From: Acidobacteriaceae bacterium
GTDB lineage: Bacteria > Acidobacteriota > Terriglobia > Terriglobales > Acidobacteriaceae
Length of the DNA stretch: 5,189 nt
Assembly: GCA_003151875.1 (NCBI GenBank)
Contig: PLYW01000311.1
Coordinates: forward strand, 1-5,189
Direction of reading: 5' to 3'
Made by a program: the position numbers and the translations under genes. How positions within the stretch are numbered: the stretch's first letter is position 1; each line of letters begins with the position of its first letter. The notes below the pieces were generated by a model, which was not told the origin of the DNA, ran no database searches, and was given only the letters and a program-made list of their open reading frames with translations. This document shows positions 1 to 4,941 of the stretch, piece after piece.

Positions 1-1293
1 TCCATGGTGGACAAAAGCCTGGCCCAGCAAGTGGAGGCAGCGGGCGAAACGCGCTTCGTCATGCTCTCCACCATCCGGGAGTACGCACTCGAACGTCTGG
101 CCGCCAGCGACGATGTAGCCGCGACTCGACGGTCCCACGCCGCGTATTACCTGGTGCTCGCCGAAGAGGGCGCTTCGGAAGCGGCCGCTCATCCCGAATG
201 GCTCGATCGTTTCGAGGTAGAGCACGATAACTTCCGCGCCGCGCTCGAATACCTCATCAAAACCGGCGACGCCGACTGGGGCCTCCGCCTAGGGACAGCG
301 CTGTTTCACTTTTGGGAGTCGCGTGAATATCTTACCGAGGGCCGCAACCGCATCGCCAGGCTGCTCGCGTTGGAGGGGGCTAGCGCACGTCCGAAACTCC
401 GCTCACGCCTGCTATTCTCTGCCGCGGTCCTGGCAGGCGAGCAAGGCGATTACACTTCTGCGCAGCAATTGTTCGAAGATAGTCTTGAAACCTGTCTGGA
501 ATTAGACGATCACCGCGGAGTCGCAGTTGCGCTTAACGCCTTGGCCGTAAATGCCCGCGATCGTGGCGAAACCACCACTGCGTCCTTTTTGTTTGAGAGG
601 TGTGTCGCTATTTGGAGAGACGTAGGGGAGCCAGCGGACATTGCTCGAGCTCTCAGCAATCTTGCCAATGTGACCAAGCTGCAAGGCGAAGCTGCGCGCG
701 CGTCCTCGCTCTACGATGAATGCCTGGCGCTTTTCCGCAAGGTGGGTGACGTAGCCGGTATCGCCTGGACCTTGAACTACCAGGGAGATGTTGCCCGGGA
801 AAGCAATGATTTGACGGCTGCTCGTTCCTTCTACGAGCAGAGCCTGGCGGCGTTCAGCCTTTCACGGGATGGCTGGGGCATCGCCAGCACCCTGTCCGAC
901 TTAGCCAGCCTTAGTTGGGACCAGGGTGACAATGACGAGGCCCGTCGGCTGTATGGTGAAAGCATCCAGATGTTTCAGAATCTGGGTCATAAGCGCGGCA
1001 TCGCAAGGGTGCTGGAGTGTCTTGCCGCCAACGCCGCCGCGCAATCCAACGCCGAGCAATCGCTGCGCTTCGCAGGAGCCGCGGCTGCACTGCGCGAGCG
1101 ATTGGGCACGCCGCTTACGCCCGCCGAGCAACATAAAGTGGAAAAGGTACTGGAATTTGCGCGTCGAACACTCGGCAATGCTGCCGGTCTGACGGCGTGG
1201 ATGGAAGGCTGGGCCTTGCCCGTAGAACAGGCCATCCAGGAAGCGCTTAGCTCCGGCGCGGGGCCAACACTTCGAACTGGAAGCGACGGATAA
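1..1293 (+). CDS. AfsR/COG3903-type ATPase-TPR regulator, C-terminal part (5' partial)
   Basis: The reading frame is open from base 1, so the gene begins upstream; the ATG at 4 is probably internal. The first residues (VDKSL, then LSTIREYALERL at 21-32, numbering from that Met) match the junction that follows the NB-ARC/AAA ATPase core in COG3903-type predicted ATPases and AfsR/LuxR-like regulators. The rest is helical, with six TPR-like repeats of about 40 residues at roughly 131-169, 170-209, 210-249, 250-289, 290-329 and 330-368. Recurring features are a GxA start, a GD/GE turn and an A-x-LFE/LYE helix. The tail (LTPAEQ at 371-376, then WMEGWALPVEQAIQEAL) is typical of these proteins. Relatives usually carry an N-terminal winged-helix DNA-binding or kinase domain, which lies outside the window. 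The likely role is a cytoplasmic ATP-dependent signalling or transcription regulator; the ligand is unknown. It converges with the DUF4242 gene, one base apart. Confidence 0.85.
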   Translation, partial: SMVDKSLAQQVEAAGETRFVMLSTIREYALERLAASDDVAATRRSHAAYYLVLAEEGASEAAAHPEWLDRFEVEHDNFRAALEYLIKTGDADWGLRLGTALFHFWESREYLTEGRNRIARLLALEGASARPKLRSRLLFSAAVLAGEQGDYTSAQQLFEDSLETCLELDDHRGVAVALNALAVNARDRGETTTASFLFERCVAIWRDVGEPADIARALSNLANVTKLQGEAARASSLYDECLALFRKVGDVAGIAWTLNYQGDVARESNDLTAARSFYEQSLAAFSLSRDGWGIASTLSDLASLSWDQGDNDEARRLYGESIQMFQNLGHKRGIARVLECLAANAAAQSNAEQSLRFAGAAAALRERLGTPLTPAEQHKVEKVLEFARRTLGNAAGLTAWMEGWALPVEQAIQEALSSGAGPTLRTGSDG

Positions 1294-1294
1294 T

Positions 1295-1567
1295 TCAACC
1301 GGCGCTGCTGGGGTCGATCATTCGCCGCACCGCCGAGATCCGATTGGCCGGAAAACCTCCGCGGCGTGCATGTTCGCGAACCGTTTCCTCATCCGGCGCC
1401 AGGTAGACGCAATAAACTTTATCGCCGGTCACGTAGCTGTGCAGCCACTTAATCTCCGGCCCCATCCCCTTCAGGACGTCCACCGATTTTCGGGCGACTT
1501 CTTGGAGTTCCGCATCCGACAAGTTCCCTGCGCCTGGGATCTCCCGTTCGATCACATATTGGGGCAT
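1295..1567 (-). CDS. DUF4242 domain protein (small ferredoxin-like fold)
   Basis: This 90-aa protein covers a whole DUF4242 domain. It begins PQYVIEREIPGAG, has the central HSYVTGDKVYCVYLAPDEE block (43-61) and the REHARRGGFPANRIS block (64-78), and ends near MIDP. The family has a small ferredoxin-like alpha/beta barrel fold; a Streptomyces member (SCO4226) has been described as nickel-binding. No cellular role can be assigned here. I chose the ATG at 1567 because GAGG sits five bases upstream and family members usually start MPxYVIERE. An in-frame GTG at 1573 is possible and would add two residues. The TGA stop lies one base from the stop of the convergent TPR regulator, so there is no room for a terminator between them. 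The transposon is inserted about 66 bp upstream of the start, so the native promoter may be shortened or replaced. Confidence 0.85.
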   Translation of the reverse strand: MPQYVIEREIPGAGNLSDAELQEVARKSVDVLKGMGPEIKWLHSYVTGDKVYCVYLAPDEETVREHARRGGFPANRISAVRRMIDPSSAG

Positions 1568-1625
1568 AGCCACCTCACCGAATGGCCCATCGTAGCAGAT
1601 TCTTAGCGTGATTCGTAAGCCTACG

Positions 1626-1633
1626 AGAGACCG
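1626..1633. repeat. Left target-site duplication (AGAGACCG)
   Basis: AGAGACCG directly abuts the left terminal inverted repeat and is repeated exactly at 4717-4724, next to the right one. An 8-bp direct repeat at precisely the two repeat edges is the footprint of a DDE transposase insertion and is in the size range of IS1-family elements (8-9 bp). Confidence 0.95.
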
Positions 1634-1651
1634 GGTAGTGTCCTAATTTGA
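1634..1651 (+). repeat. Left terminal inverted repeat
   Basis: Read inward, this end is GGTAGTGTCCTAATTTGA. It pairs with the right end at 4699-4716, with one mismatch at position 4 (A versus G). Similarity stops after position 18. The stop codon of the ribbon-helix-helix gene lies only 23 bp inside the end. Confidence 0.95.
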
Positions 1652-1656
1652 AATCC

Positions 1657-1845
1657 TCACGCATGGCCGTTGGCCCTCAGAGTGCCTCGAATCCATTCAG
1701 ACACCGACTGCTTAGCAGCCTTGGCCGACGATTCGATTGCGCGCAGTTCTTCGGGTGTCACCCGGATGCGCAAGGTTGCGACCTTGGCGTCTCCCTTTGG
1801 CAGCGGTGGTCGTCCTGCCTTCTTAGGCTTGCTTTGTCTGCTCAC
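1657..1845 (-). CDS. Ribbon-helix-helix (CopG/Arc-like) DNA-binding protein
   Basis: This 62-aa protein has a basic N-terminus (SRQSKPKKAGRPPLPKGDAK, 2-21). A short strand follows (VATLRIRVT, 22-30), then two helices (PEELRAIESSAKAAKQ and SVSEWIRGTLRANG), the layout of a ribbon-helix-helix repressor. Such proteins bind DNA as dimers through the strand and often act as autoregulators, antitoxins or relaxosome accessory factors. The GTG at 1845 is chosen because AGGAG lies 10 bases upstream and the fold starts shortly after it; no in-frame ATG is available. The gene overlaps the end of the upstream 104-aa gene by 23 nt in another frame, implying co-transcription and perhaps coupled translation. 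It is the outermost cargo gene on the left, so it could repress element promoters; that is inference. The fold is fairly sure, the function is not. Confidence 0.75.
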   Translation of the reverse strand: MSRQSKPKKAGRPPLPKGDAKVATLRIRVTPEELRAIESSAKAAKQSVSEWIRGTLRANGHA

Positions 1846-2137
1846 GGCTCTTGAACTCCTGAACGATTGCAGCCCGTACCGCCATAGTTGCAGAAAGGAC
1901 GGGCGGAATATGTAAGACAGTAACGTGCTTTCGCGGTTGTTTTGGATCGTCCGTGTCGTGCGACCACGCATACACTCGCGGCGCTTTAGGATGTCCGTGC
2001 AGATTGAACACCTCTACGTTACCCTCCCATACCGTCTCGCCCCTAAAAACCTCTTTTACCGGAACGCTTTCGACGTGGCTGGCTTCTACGCCATGCAATC
2101 GGCTAATCACGCCCCGCAACTCTTCGATGTACGTCAC
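1823..2137 (-). CDS. Uncharacterised 104-aa protein, cargo gene upstream of the RHH gene
   Basis: I know this type of protein only as a recurrent bacterial hypothetical. From the chosen start it has a short N-terminal helix (IEELRGVISRLHGVEA, 4-19) and a conserved-looking ESVPVKEVFRGETVWEG stretch (23-39). Next come a strand-rich VEVFNLHGHPKAPRVYAWSH segment (41-60) and a C-terminal helix beginning around residue 82. There is no signal peptide, membrane segment or recognisable catalytic motif. The GTG at 2137 is preferred because remembered relatives begin just before the LRGVIxRLHG motif and because GAAAGG lies upstream, though at a long spacing of about 12 nt. The frame stays open further, and a GTG at 2218 would give 131 aa but would overlap the opposite-strand 56-aa gene. 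Its 3' end overlaps the ribbon-helix-helix start by 23 nt, so the two form an operon. Function unknown; a toxin-antitoxin-like pairing is only a guess. Confidence 0.7.
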   Translation of the reverse strand: MTYIEELRGVISRLHGVEASHVESVPVKEVFRGETVWEGNVEVFNLHGHPKAPRVYAWSHDTDDPKQPRKHVTVLHIPPVLSATMAVRAAIVQEFKSREQTKQA

Positions 2138-2143
2138 AAGGTC

Positions 2144-2149
2144 TATAAT
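2144..2149 (+). promoter_or_regulatory. Consensus -10 box for the 56-aa gene
   Basis: A perfect TATAAT lies 23 bp before the ATG at 2173, which would give a leader of roughly 17 nt containing the ribosome binding site. No good -35 box is seen at 16-18 bp upstream. The promoter would lie at the 5' end of the oppositely oriented 104-aa gene. Confidence 0.45.
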
Positions 2150-2161
2150 CCTTTCGAAAGG
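2150..2161. promoter_or_regulatory. Palindrome CCTTTCGAAAGG carrying SD-like sequence on both strands
   Basis: This is a perfect 12-bp palindrome in the 35-bp gap between the divergent starts at 2137 (minus) and 2173 (plus). Its right half runs into AAGGAAG, a good Shine-Dalgarno sequence 8 bases before the plus-strand ATG. Its left half gives GAAAGG on the minus strand ahead of the GTG at 2137. It could equally be a small operator. Confidence 0.5.
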
Positions 2162-2172
2162 AAGTGTGTTCC

Positions 2173-2343
2173 ATGGCAAAAGTTTCGCCGTATCATACAA
2201 ACTCACTTGAAGAACCACCGGAGCATCGAGAGGTCTACCACGACCACGACGACTGCTTTGAGGGCAAGAAAATTCAAAAGAAACATTGGGAATCCGGGAA
2301 TGGCGGGAAACCGCGCTGCAAGCAATGTATTAAGCTCGGTTAG
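2173..2343 (+). CDS. 56-aa His/Cys-rich protein, possible metal-binding
   Basis: This short gene starts MAKVSPYHTNS and ends KPRCKQCIKLG. AAGGAAG lies 8 bases before the ATG, and a consensus TATAAT precedes that. The middle holds YHDHDDC (22-28) and the C-terminus holds a CxxC pair (C49, C52). With H23, H25 and C28 these could form a small zinc site, although no named zinc-finger family is recognised. Similar small proteins beginning MAKVSPYHT are, from memory, recurrent in Acidobacteriota genomes. It is the only plus-strand gene among the minus-strand cargo genes on the left. Its TAG (2341-2343) interlocks with the TAA (2340-2342) of the convergent 126-aa gene, an arrangement that argues both are real. 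Function unknown; a small cytosolic metal- or nucleic-acid-binding protein is inferred from composition only. Confidence 0.7.
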   Translation: MAKVSPYHTNSLEEPPEHREVYHDHDDCFEGKKIQKKHWESGNGGKPRCKQCIKLG

Positions 2344-2720
2344 CGTATCCGCTCCCGAAAAACAATTTCCCAATGCGGGCCCGTTGGTTCATTCGTTTCG
2401 AGCACATCCCAAACTCGACGTAGAGAGTCTATGGGTAGCCCATAAGCAATACAGACAGCCACGGCACGCCAACCAGCTTCTGGCGTGCCGTGGAACCTAA
2501 TAGTAGGCTCCGCGAAAGCGTGCCCTGCTCCGCCCTCGCACGATTCAAAAGTTTCGATGCCGTTCTCTTGAAGCCGATTCACCGCAGCTGCAATTCCACG
2601 ATCAAGCCGCCCTGGTACAGGAGCAGATGCGGGCGGAGGTATTCTGGAGAGCCTGTTGGCCCTATCTCTGGCGTCAGCCGCCTCTATATAGCGGGGTTTT
2701 CGCTGGCTCCTTGCGTTCAC
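2340..2720 (-). CDS. Uncharacterised 126-aa protein with GIETFESCEGG motif, translationally coupled to the transposase
   Basis: The N-terminal third is basic and proline-rich (RKPRYIEAADARDRA, then RIPPPASAPVPGRLDRG, up to about 42). It is followed by a compact domain with AAAVNRLQENGIETFESCEGG (44-64), GHAFAEPTIRFHG (66-78), a helix around 81-94, LRRVWDVLE (100-108) and EPTGPHWEIVF (111-121). I recall this pattern as a widespread hypothetical protein in accessory and phage-like regions; no function is known to me. The GTG at 2720 is chosen because it overlaps the transposase stop as GTGA, with GAGG seven bases upstream inside the transposase gene. That overlap implies co-transcription and probably coupled translation, so expression should follow the transposase. 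It converges with the 56-aa gene through overlapping stop codons. A transposition accessory role is possible but not shown. Confidence 0.75.
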   Translation of the reverse strand: MNARSQRKPRYIEAADARDRANRLSRIPPPASAPVPGRLDRGIAAAVNRLQENGIETFESCEGGAGHAFAEPTIRFHGTPEAGWRAVAVCIAYGLPIDSLRRVWDVLETNEPTGPHWEIVFRERIR

Positions 2721-3538
2721 GCTGCCGCCTCAACCAAATCGCCTACGCTCCAGAAGTTCCGCTCGACGCCAGCCGCCATCGCCGGAGTGCAGCGAATCGT
2801 GTTGTGGCGCTTTACGAAGTTGTAATAGGCAAAATGCAGTGCAACCGCTGCCTCGAAGTTCTCGCGCTTCTTACTGAATGCCAGCGTGAGGCGAGTCAGA
2901 CGGCGCATGTGCAGCCGTGTGGTAGCATTCAACCTCTCTACATAGCTAGTAGAAATCAGGCGCTCATTCGGGTTGCCGACGATCACTTTCTTCTCAGAGG
3001 AGACGAACTCAGGGGCGCTATAGCGGCGATTGTTGCTGGTTTCCACTTGGCCGTAGACTTTGACGATTTGTGCATAGTCCACGTCACTGCCAAATGCCGA
3101 TTCAATTGCGCCCACATAGGCGTGGAGGCCGTCTGTGGAGATTTGCACTCTTTTGCTCATCCGGCTTGCCACGTCGCGTACAAAGGCCGTAGCTGTGGCA
3201 ATGCTGCGGTCTCCTACCTTGAACGCTGGAACCAACTTAGTATCCGCATCAATGGCGCAGAACGTCCACACGCTGCCAACCCCGGAGTCGCCCTCGCGCA
3301 CTTGCCGTTCTTTCTTGCCGACAAAGCCCCAAATCTCGTCCATTTCCAAGCGGTTACAGGGAAGATCACGCATCTTGCTATCCATGACCGCTGCGCATCC
3401 CTGACCAACCTTCACACCAAGGCGCATGATTGTGTCGCGGTGGACACCCGTTATGCGCTCAATCGAGCGGATGCTAGAGCCTTCGGTCAATGCTCCGATT
3501 ACCGCGATTTGCTTGTCAGTATTTAGGACGTTTGCCAT
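2717..3538 (-). CDS. IS1-family (InsB-like) DDE transposase
   Basis: This 273-aa protein catalyses movement of the element. Residues 20-45 (SSIRSIERITGVHRDTIMRLG) form an HTH like InsA of IS1. The catalytic region carries D67 (RLEMDEIWGFVGKKERQ), D136 (QISTDGLHAY) and E201 (SYVERLN), followed by RRLTRLTLAFSKKRENFEAA and HFAYYNFVKRH, closely paralleling InsB (MDEQWGYVG, TDGWPLY, IERHNL, LSFSKS). Both halves sit in one frame, so no programmed frameshift is needed, unlike E. coli IS1. The catalytic triad is intact and nothing looks truncated, so it is probably active. The ATG at 3538 is chosen because GTGAGG lies five bases upstream and a TTGACA-17-TACAGT promoter lies just before it. The frame is open far beyond this (to 4753), but that stretch is antisense to the membrane-protein gene. 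The stop overlaps the next gene as GTGA. Confidence 0.93.
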   Translation of the reverse strand: MANVLNTDKQIAVIGALTEGSSIRSIERITGVHRDTIMRLGVKVGQGCAAVMDSKMRDLPCNRLEMDEIWGFVGKKERQVREGDSGVGSVWTFCAIDADTKLVPAFKVGDRSIATATAFVRDVASRMSKRVQISTDGLHAYVGAIESAFGSDVDYAQIVKVYGQVETSNNRRYSAPEFVSSEKKVIVGNPNERLISTSYVERLNATTRLHMRRLTRLTLAFSKKRENFEAAVALHFAYYNFVKRHNTIRCTPAMAAGVERNFWSVGDLVEAAA

Positions 3539-3556
3539 ACTGGCCTCACTAACATT

Positions 3557-3585
3557 ACTGTACCCCAATAATTGTAGGATGTCAA
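3557..3585 (-). promoter_or_regulatory. Sigma-70-type promoter of the transposase operon
   Basis: On the minus strand a perfect -35 TTGACA (3585-3580) is followed by a 17-bp spacer and TACAGT (3562-3557, 4 of 6 to consensus). The predicted start near 3550 leaves a leader of about 12 nt holding the GTGAGG ribosome binding site. The promoter is bracketed by the 10-bp inverted repeat. Confidence 0.7.
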
Positions 3586-3602
3586 GAGATTTTTGGGGTA
3601 CA
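3559..3602. repeat. 10-bp inverted repeat bracketing the transposase promoter (possible operator)
   Basis: TGTACCCCAA at 3559-3568 and TTGGGGTACA at 3593-3602 are exact inverted copies, 34 bp apart from arm to arm. One arm overlaps the -10 of the transposase promoter and the other lies just upstream of its -35, as for a looping or cooperative repressor site. The ribbon-helix-helix cargo protein is a candidate ligand, by inference only. Confidence 0.6.
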
Positions 3603-3622
3603 ATTTCGTGAGAGAAAGGCAA

Positions 3623-3628
3623 TATAAT
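3623..3628 (+). promoter_or_regulatory. Consensus -10 box for the membrane-protein gene
   Basis: TATAAT ends nine bases before the ATG at 3638, so transcription would begin about 0-5 nt before the start codon. No Shine-Dalgarno sequence sits at normal spacing (the nearest, AAAGG, is about 18 nt away), so the mRNA may be leaderless. The -35 region is weak. Confidence 0.5.
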
Positions 3629-3637
3629 TAGTATCGC

Positions 3638-4663
3638 ATGAACGCCGATAGCCACAGCGCTGACGAAGCAGCCGCAGGAGATAAACACTCTCTCCCTGTC
3701 GGTGAAGCTGCGGCCACTACATCGCCGGTAAAGGCTGTCGATTCGCCCGCTCCAGCCTCCGCCCAACAAAATATCAGCGCTGATCTTCGTAAGGAGCCCA
3801 GAGAGCACGGCGAGCCAAAAGGCGATAAACCATTGGTAGTAAGGATTATTGAAGACGATGAACTCAGTTCTTTCGAGCGAAAGACCGTCACGTTTGGAAA
3901 ATGGGGGATAACTATTGCTGCCGTTTCCCTGATTGCGGCCTGCATTGCTGCGTTCGCCGTCTATCAGCAATTCAAGGAAGCGGCCAGTCAAACCGATCTG
4001 CTGCAAATCGCTGCGAAGCAAGCCAGAAGGGATTCCGCTGCCGCTGGCATCAGAGGACAACAGGAGATTGCCGTTCTCCAAGCGCAAGCGACTGCTGCGA
4101 AAAATAGCGTTGAGGCCATCCAGCGTCAAATGCGGATAGACCAGCGTTCGTGGGTGAAATTTGAGATGGGTGGCGAAACCGTTGAAGGGAAACCCGAAAT
4201 TAAGGCCATGATTGTGGCCGTTGGGCAAACTCCAAGCGCTAAGATTAAGTTTGTTAACGTAGGCAAGGGTGCCGCTCGCAACCTCAGAGGAGTTATTTTT
4301 GTGGAATGCGTGAATTCCACCAAAGAACCACATCTTGAAATGGTCGAAAGCCGTAAGCCATTGCCAAGAAATATATTTGTGGCCGGAATTATGGTTCCCA
4401 ACGCTCCCGCAGAGACTACTGCCGATCGTGAAAGATGGAAAGACGTAAAGGCTAAAACGGTTGAACCGGACCCGTTGACCGAGCCCGAATTCGCGGCGCT
4501 CATGTCCGGCAAAGCATACATTGCCACCTATGGAATGATTTGGTACCAAGACTTGTTCGGCAACCACTGGACGAAGTTTTGCGACTGGCGGACGTTCGCC
4601 AATATCCCCGCACAATACCAAGCCAACAAATGCACTCGATATAACGACACCGACCCCAATTGA
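3638..4663 (+). CDS. Membrane-anchored coiled-coil protein with C-terminal DLFG/WTKFC domain, unknown function
   Basis: This 341-aa protein has four visible parts. An Ala/Pro/charge-rich, probably disordered N-terminus runs to about residue 65. A short acidic linker follows (VVRIIEDDELSSFERK). One transmembrane helix lies at about 90-109. An Ala/Gln-rich helical, likely coiled-coil segment (111-167) leads to a strand-rich domain from DQRSWV (168-173) to the C-terminus. That domain ends in AYIATYGMIWYQDLFGNHWTKFCDW (293-317), similar to the C-termini of many uncharacterised single-pass proteins (DQRxWV ... DxFGxxHWTxFC). Four cysteines lie within or beyond the membrane helix (102, 224, 315, 332). 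The topology is probably cytoplasmic N-terminus and periplasmic C-terminal domain. The ATG at 3638 is the first in frame, nine bases after a TATAAT. The gene is divergent from the transposase and ends 53 bp from the right end of the transposon. Function unknown. Confidence 0.82.
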   Translation: MNADSHSADEAAAGDKHSLPVGEAAATTSPVKAVDSPAPASAQQNISADLRKEPREHGEPKGDKPLVVRIIEDDELSSFERKTVTFGKWGITIAAVSLIAACIAAFAVYQQFKEAASQTDLLQIAAKQARRDSAAAGIRGQQEIAVLQAQATAAKNSVEAIQRQMRIDQRSWVKFEMGGETVEGKPEIKAMIVAVGQTPSAKIKFVNVGKGAARNLRGVIFVECVNSTKEPHLEMVESRKPLPRNIFVAGIMVPNAPAETTADRERWKDVKAKTVEPDPLTEPEFAALMSGKAYIATYGMIWYQDLFGNHWTKFCDWRTFANIPAQYQANKCTRYNDTDPN

Positions 4664-4698
4664 CAGTACAGCACTAAGCCACGATTGGACTGGGTTTC

Positions 4699-4716
4699 TC
4701 AAATTAGGACACCACC
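4699..4716 (-). repeat. Right terminal inverted repeat
   Basis: On the minus strand, read inward, this end is GGTGGTGTCCTAATTTGA, matching the left end at 17 of 18 positions. It lies 35 bp beyond the stop of the membrane-protein gene. Confidence 0.95.
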
Positions 4717-4724
4717 AGAGACCG
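4717..4724. repeat. Right target-site duplication (AGAGACCG)
   Basis: An exact copy of the 8 bp at 1626-1633, directly adjoining the right terminal repeat. Removing the element and one copy gives a continuous pre-insertion sequence joining 1633 to 4725. Confidence 0.95.
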
Positions 4725-4941
4725 TGGTGAGACACTCGCCCACCCTGTTGCAAGGAGCAGTTCGTGAGCGGTTGACAGGCAAACCGGAATTAATACGACG
4801 GATTAGTCCCGAGAAACGCCCAAGCATCCAGGATCCTGTCTCCAGCCTAGCCGACTCCCAAGGAACATCACCCGTTCTGTAGGGGGATGATTTGAAACCC
4901 GAGTTGAGCGGCTTGTCGGCGGAGCCGAAGTTGCGCGCGTC
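4725..4941. other. 217-bp non-coding interval between the transposon and the IS110 gene
   Basis: No convincing gene is seen here. It should contain the end of the IS110-family element, since it lies directly 3' of that transposase, but no boundary can be placed because IS110 ends lack long inverted repeats. A small hairpin (TCGGC-GGA-GCCGA, 4916-4928) lies about 14 bp past the IS110 stop without a following T run. A TTGACA at 4772-4777 has only a poor -10 and no gene after it. Confidence 0.4.

Larger units (their letters stand above)
1634..4716. mobile_element. IS1-family cargo transposon with six genes, intact ends
   Basis: The 3083-bp element is defined by sequence alone: 18-bp terminal inverted repeats (17 of 18 identical) and a perfect 8-bp duplication, AGAGACCG, on both sides. 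The ends begin GGT, like those of IS1. Inside lies one IS1/InsB-like transposase with all three catalytic acidic residues. The other five genes have no recognisable transposition role: a ribbon-helix-helix protein, two hypothetical proteins, a 56-aa His/Cys-rich protein and a membrane-anchored protein. Almost every base is coding; the largest internal gap is the 99-bp divergent promoter region at 3539-3637. The exact duplication and near-identical ends suggest a fairly recent insertion of an active unit. A classical IS1 is about 0.8 kb, so this is an IS1-type transporter element. IS1595, a related family known for passenger genes, was considered, but the transposase motifs fit IS1 better. Confidence 0.92.

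Noticed and set aside
1846..1971. Longer version of the ribbon-helix-helix gene starting at 1971
   Set aside because: The extra 42 residues are antisense-like translation of the neighbouring gene's frame and lack family similarity; the GTG at 1845 has a usable ribosome site.
1925..2500. 191-aa plus-strand open frame
   Set aside because: It crosses three better-supported genes and has no recognisable domain; the true plus-strand gene here is the 56-aa one in another frame.
2627..3526. 299-aa plus-strand open frame
   Set aside because: It lies almost entirely opposite the transposase, crosses into the 126-aa gene, and its translation resembles no protein; it is a shadow of the high-GC coding strand.
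3559..3602. TGTACCCCAA inverted repeat as ends of a tiny nested element
   Set aside because: Only 44 bp are enclosed, no flanking duplication is seen, and the arms frame a promoter, so an operator is more likely.
1634..4716. Assignment of the transposon to the IS1595 family
   Set aside because: The cargo and 8-bp duplication would fit, but the transposase has IS1/InsB motifs (MDEIWGFVG, STDGLHAY, YVERLN, LAFSKK) rather than the ISXO2-type DETYIGG and IExFW patterns.
3539..4753. N-terminal extension of the transposase frame on the minus strand (to 678 aa)
   Set aside because: IS1-like transposase similarity begins at the ATG at 3538, which has its own promoter and ribosome site. The upstream part is antisense to the membrane-protein gene and runs across the transposon end.
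4772..4798. TTGACA at 4772-4777 as a promoter
   Set aside because: The best -10 at a reasonable spacing (TACGAC) matches only three consensus bases, and no gene follows on that strand.
4685..4882. 65-aa plus-strand open frame across the right transposon end
   Set aside because: It starts inside the transposon and reads through the terminal repeat and target duplication, with no ribosome site or recognisable sequence.
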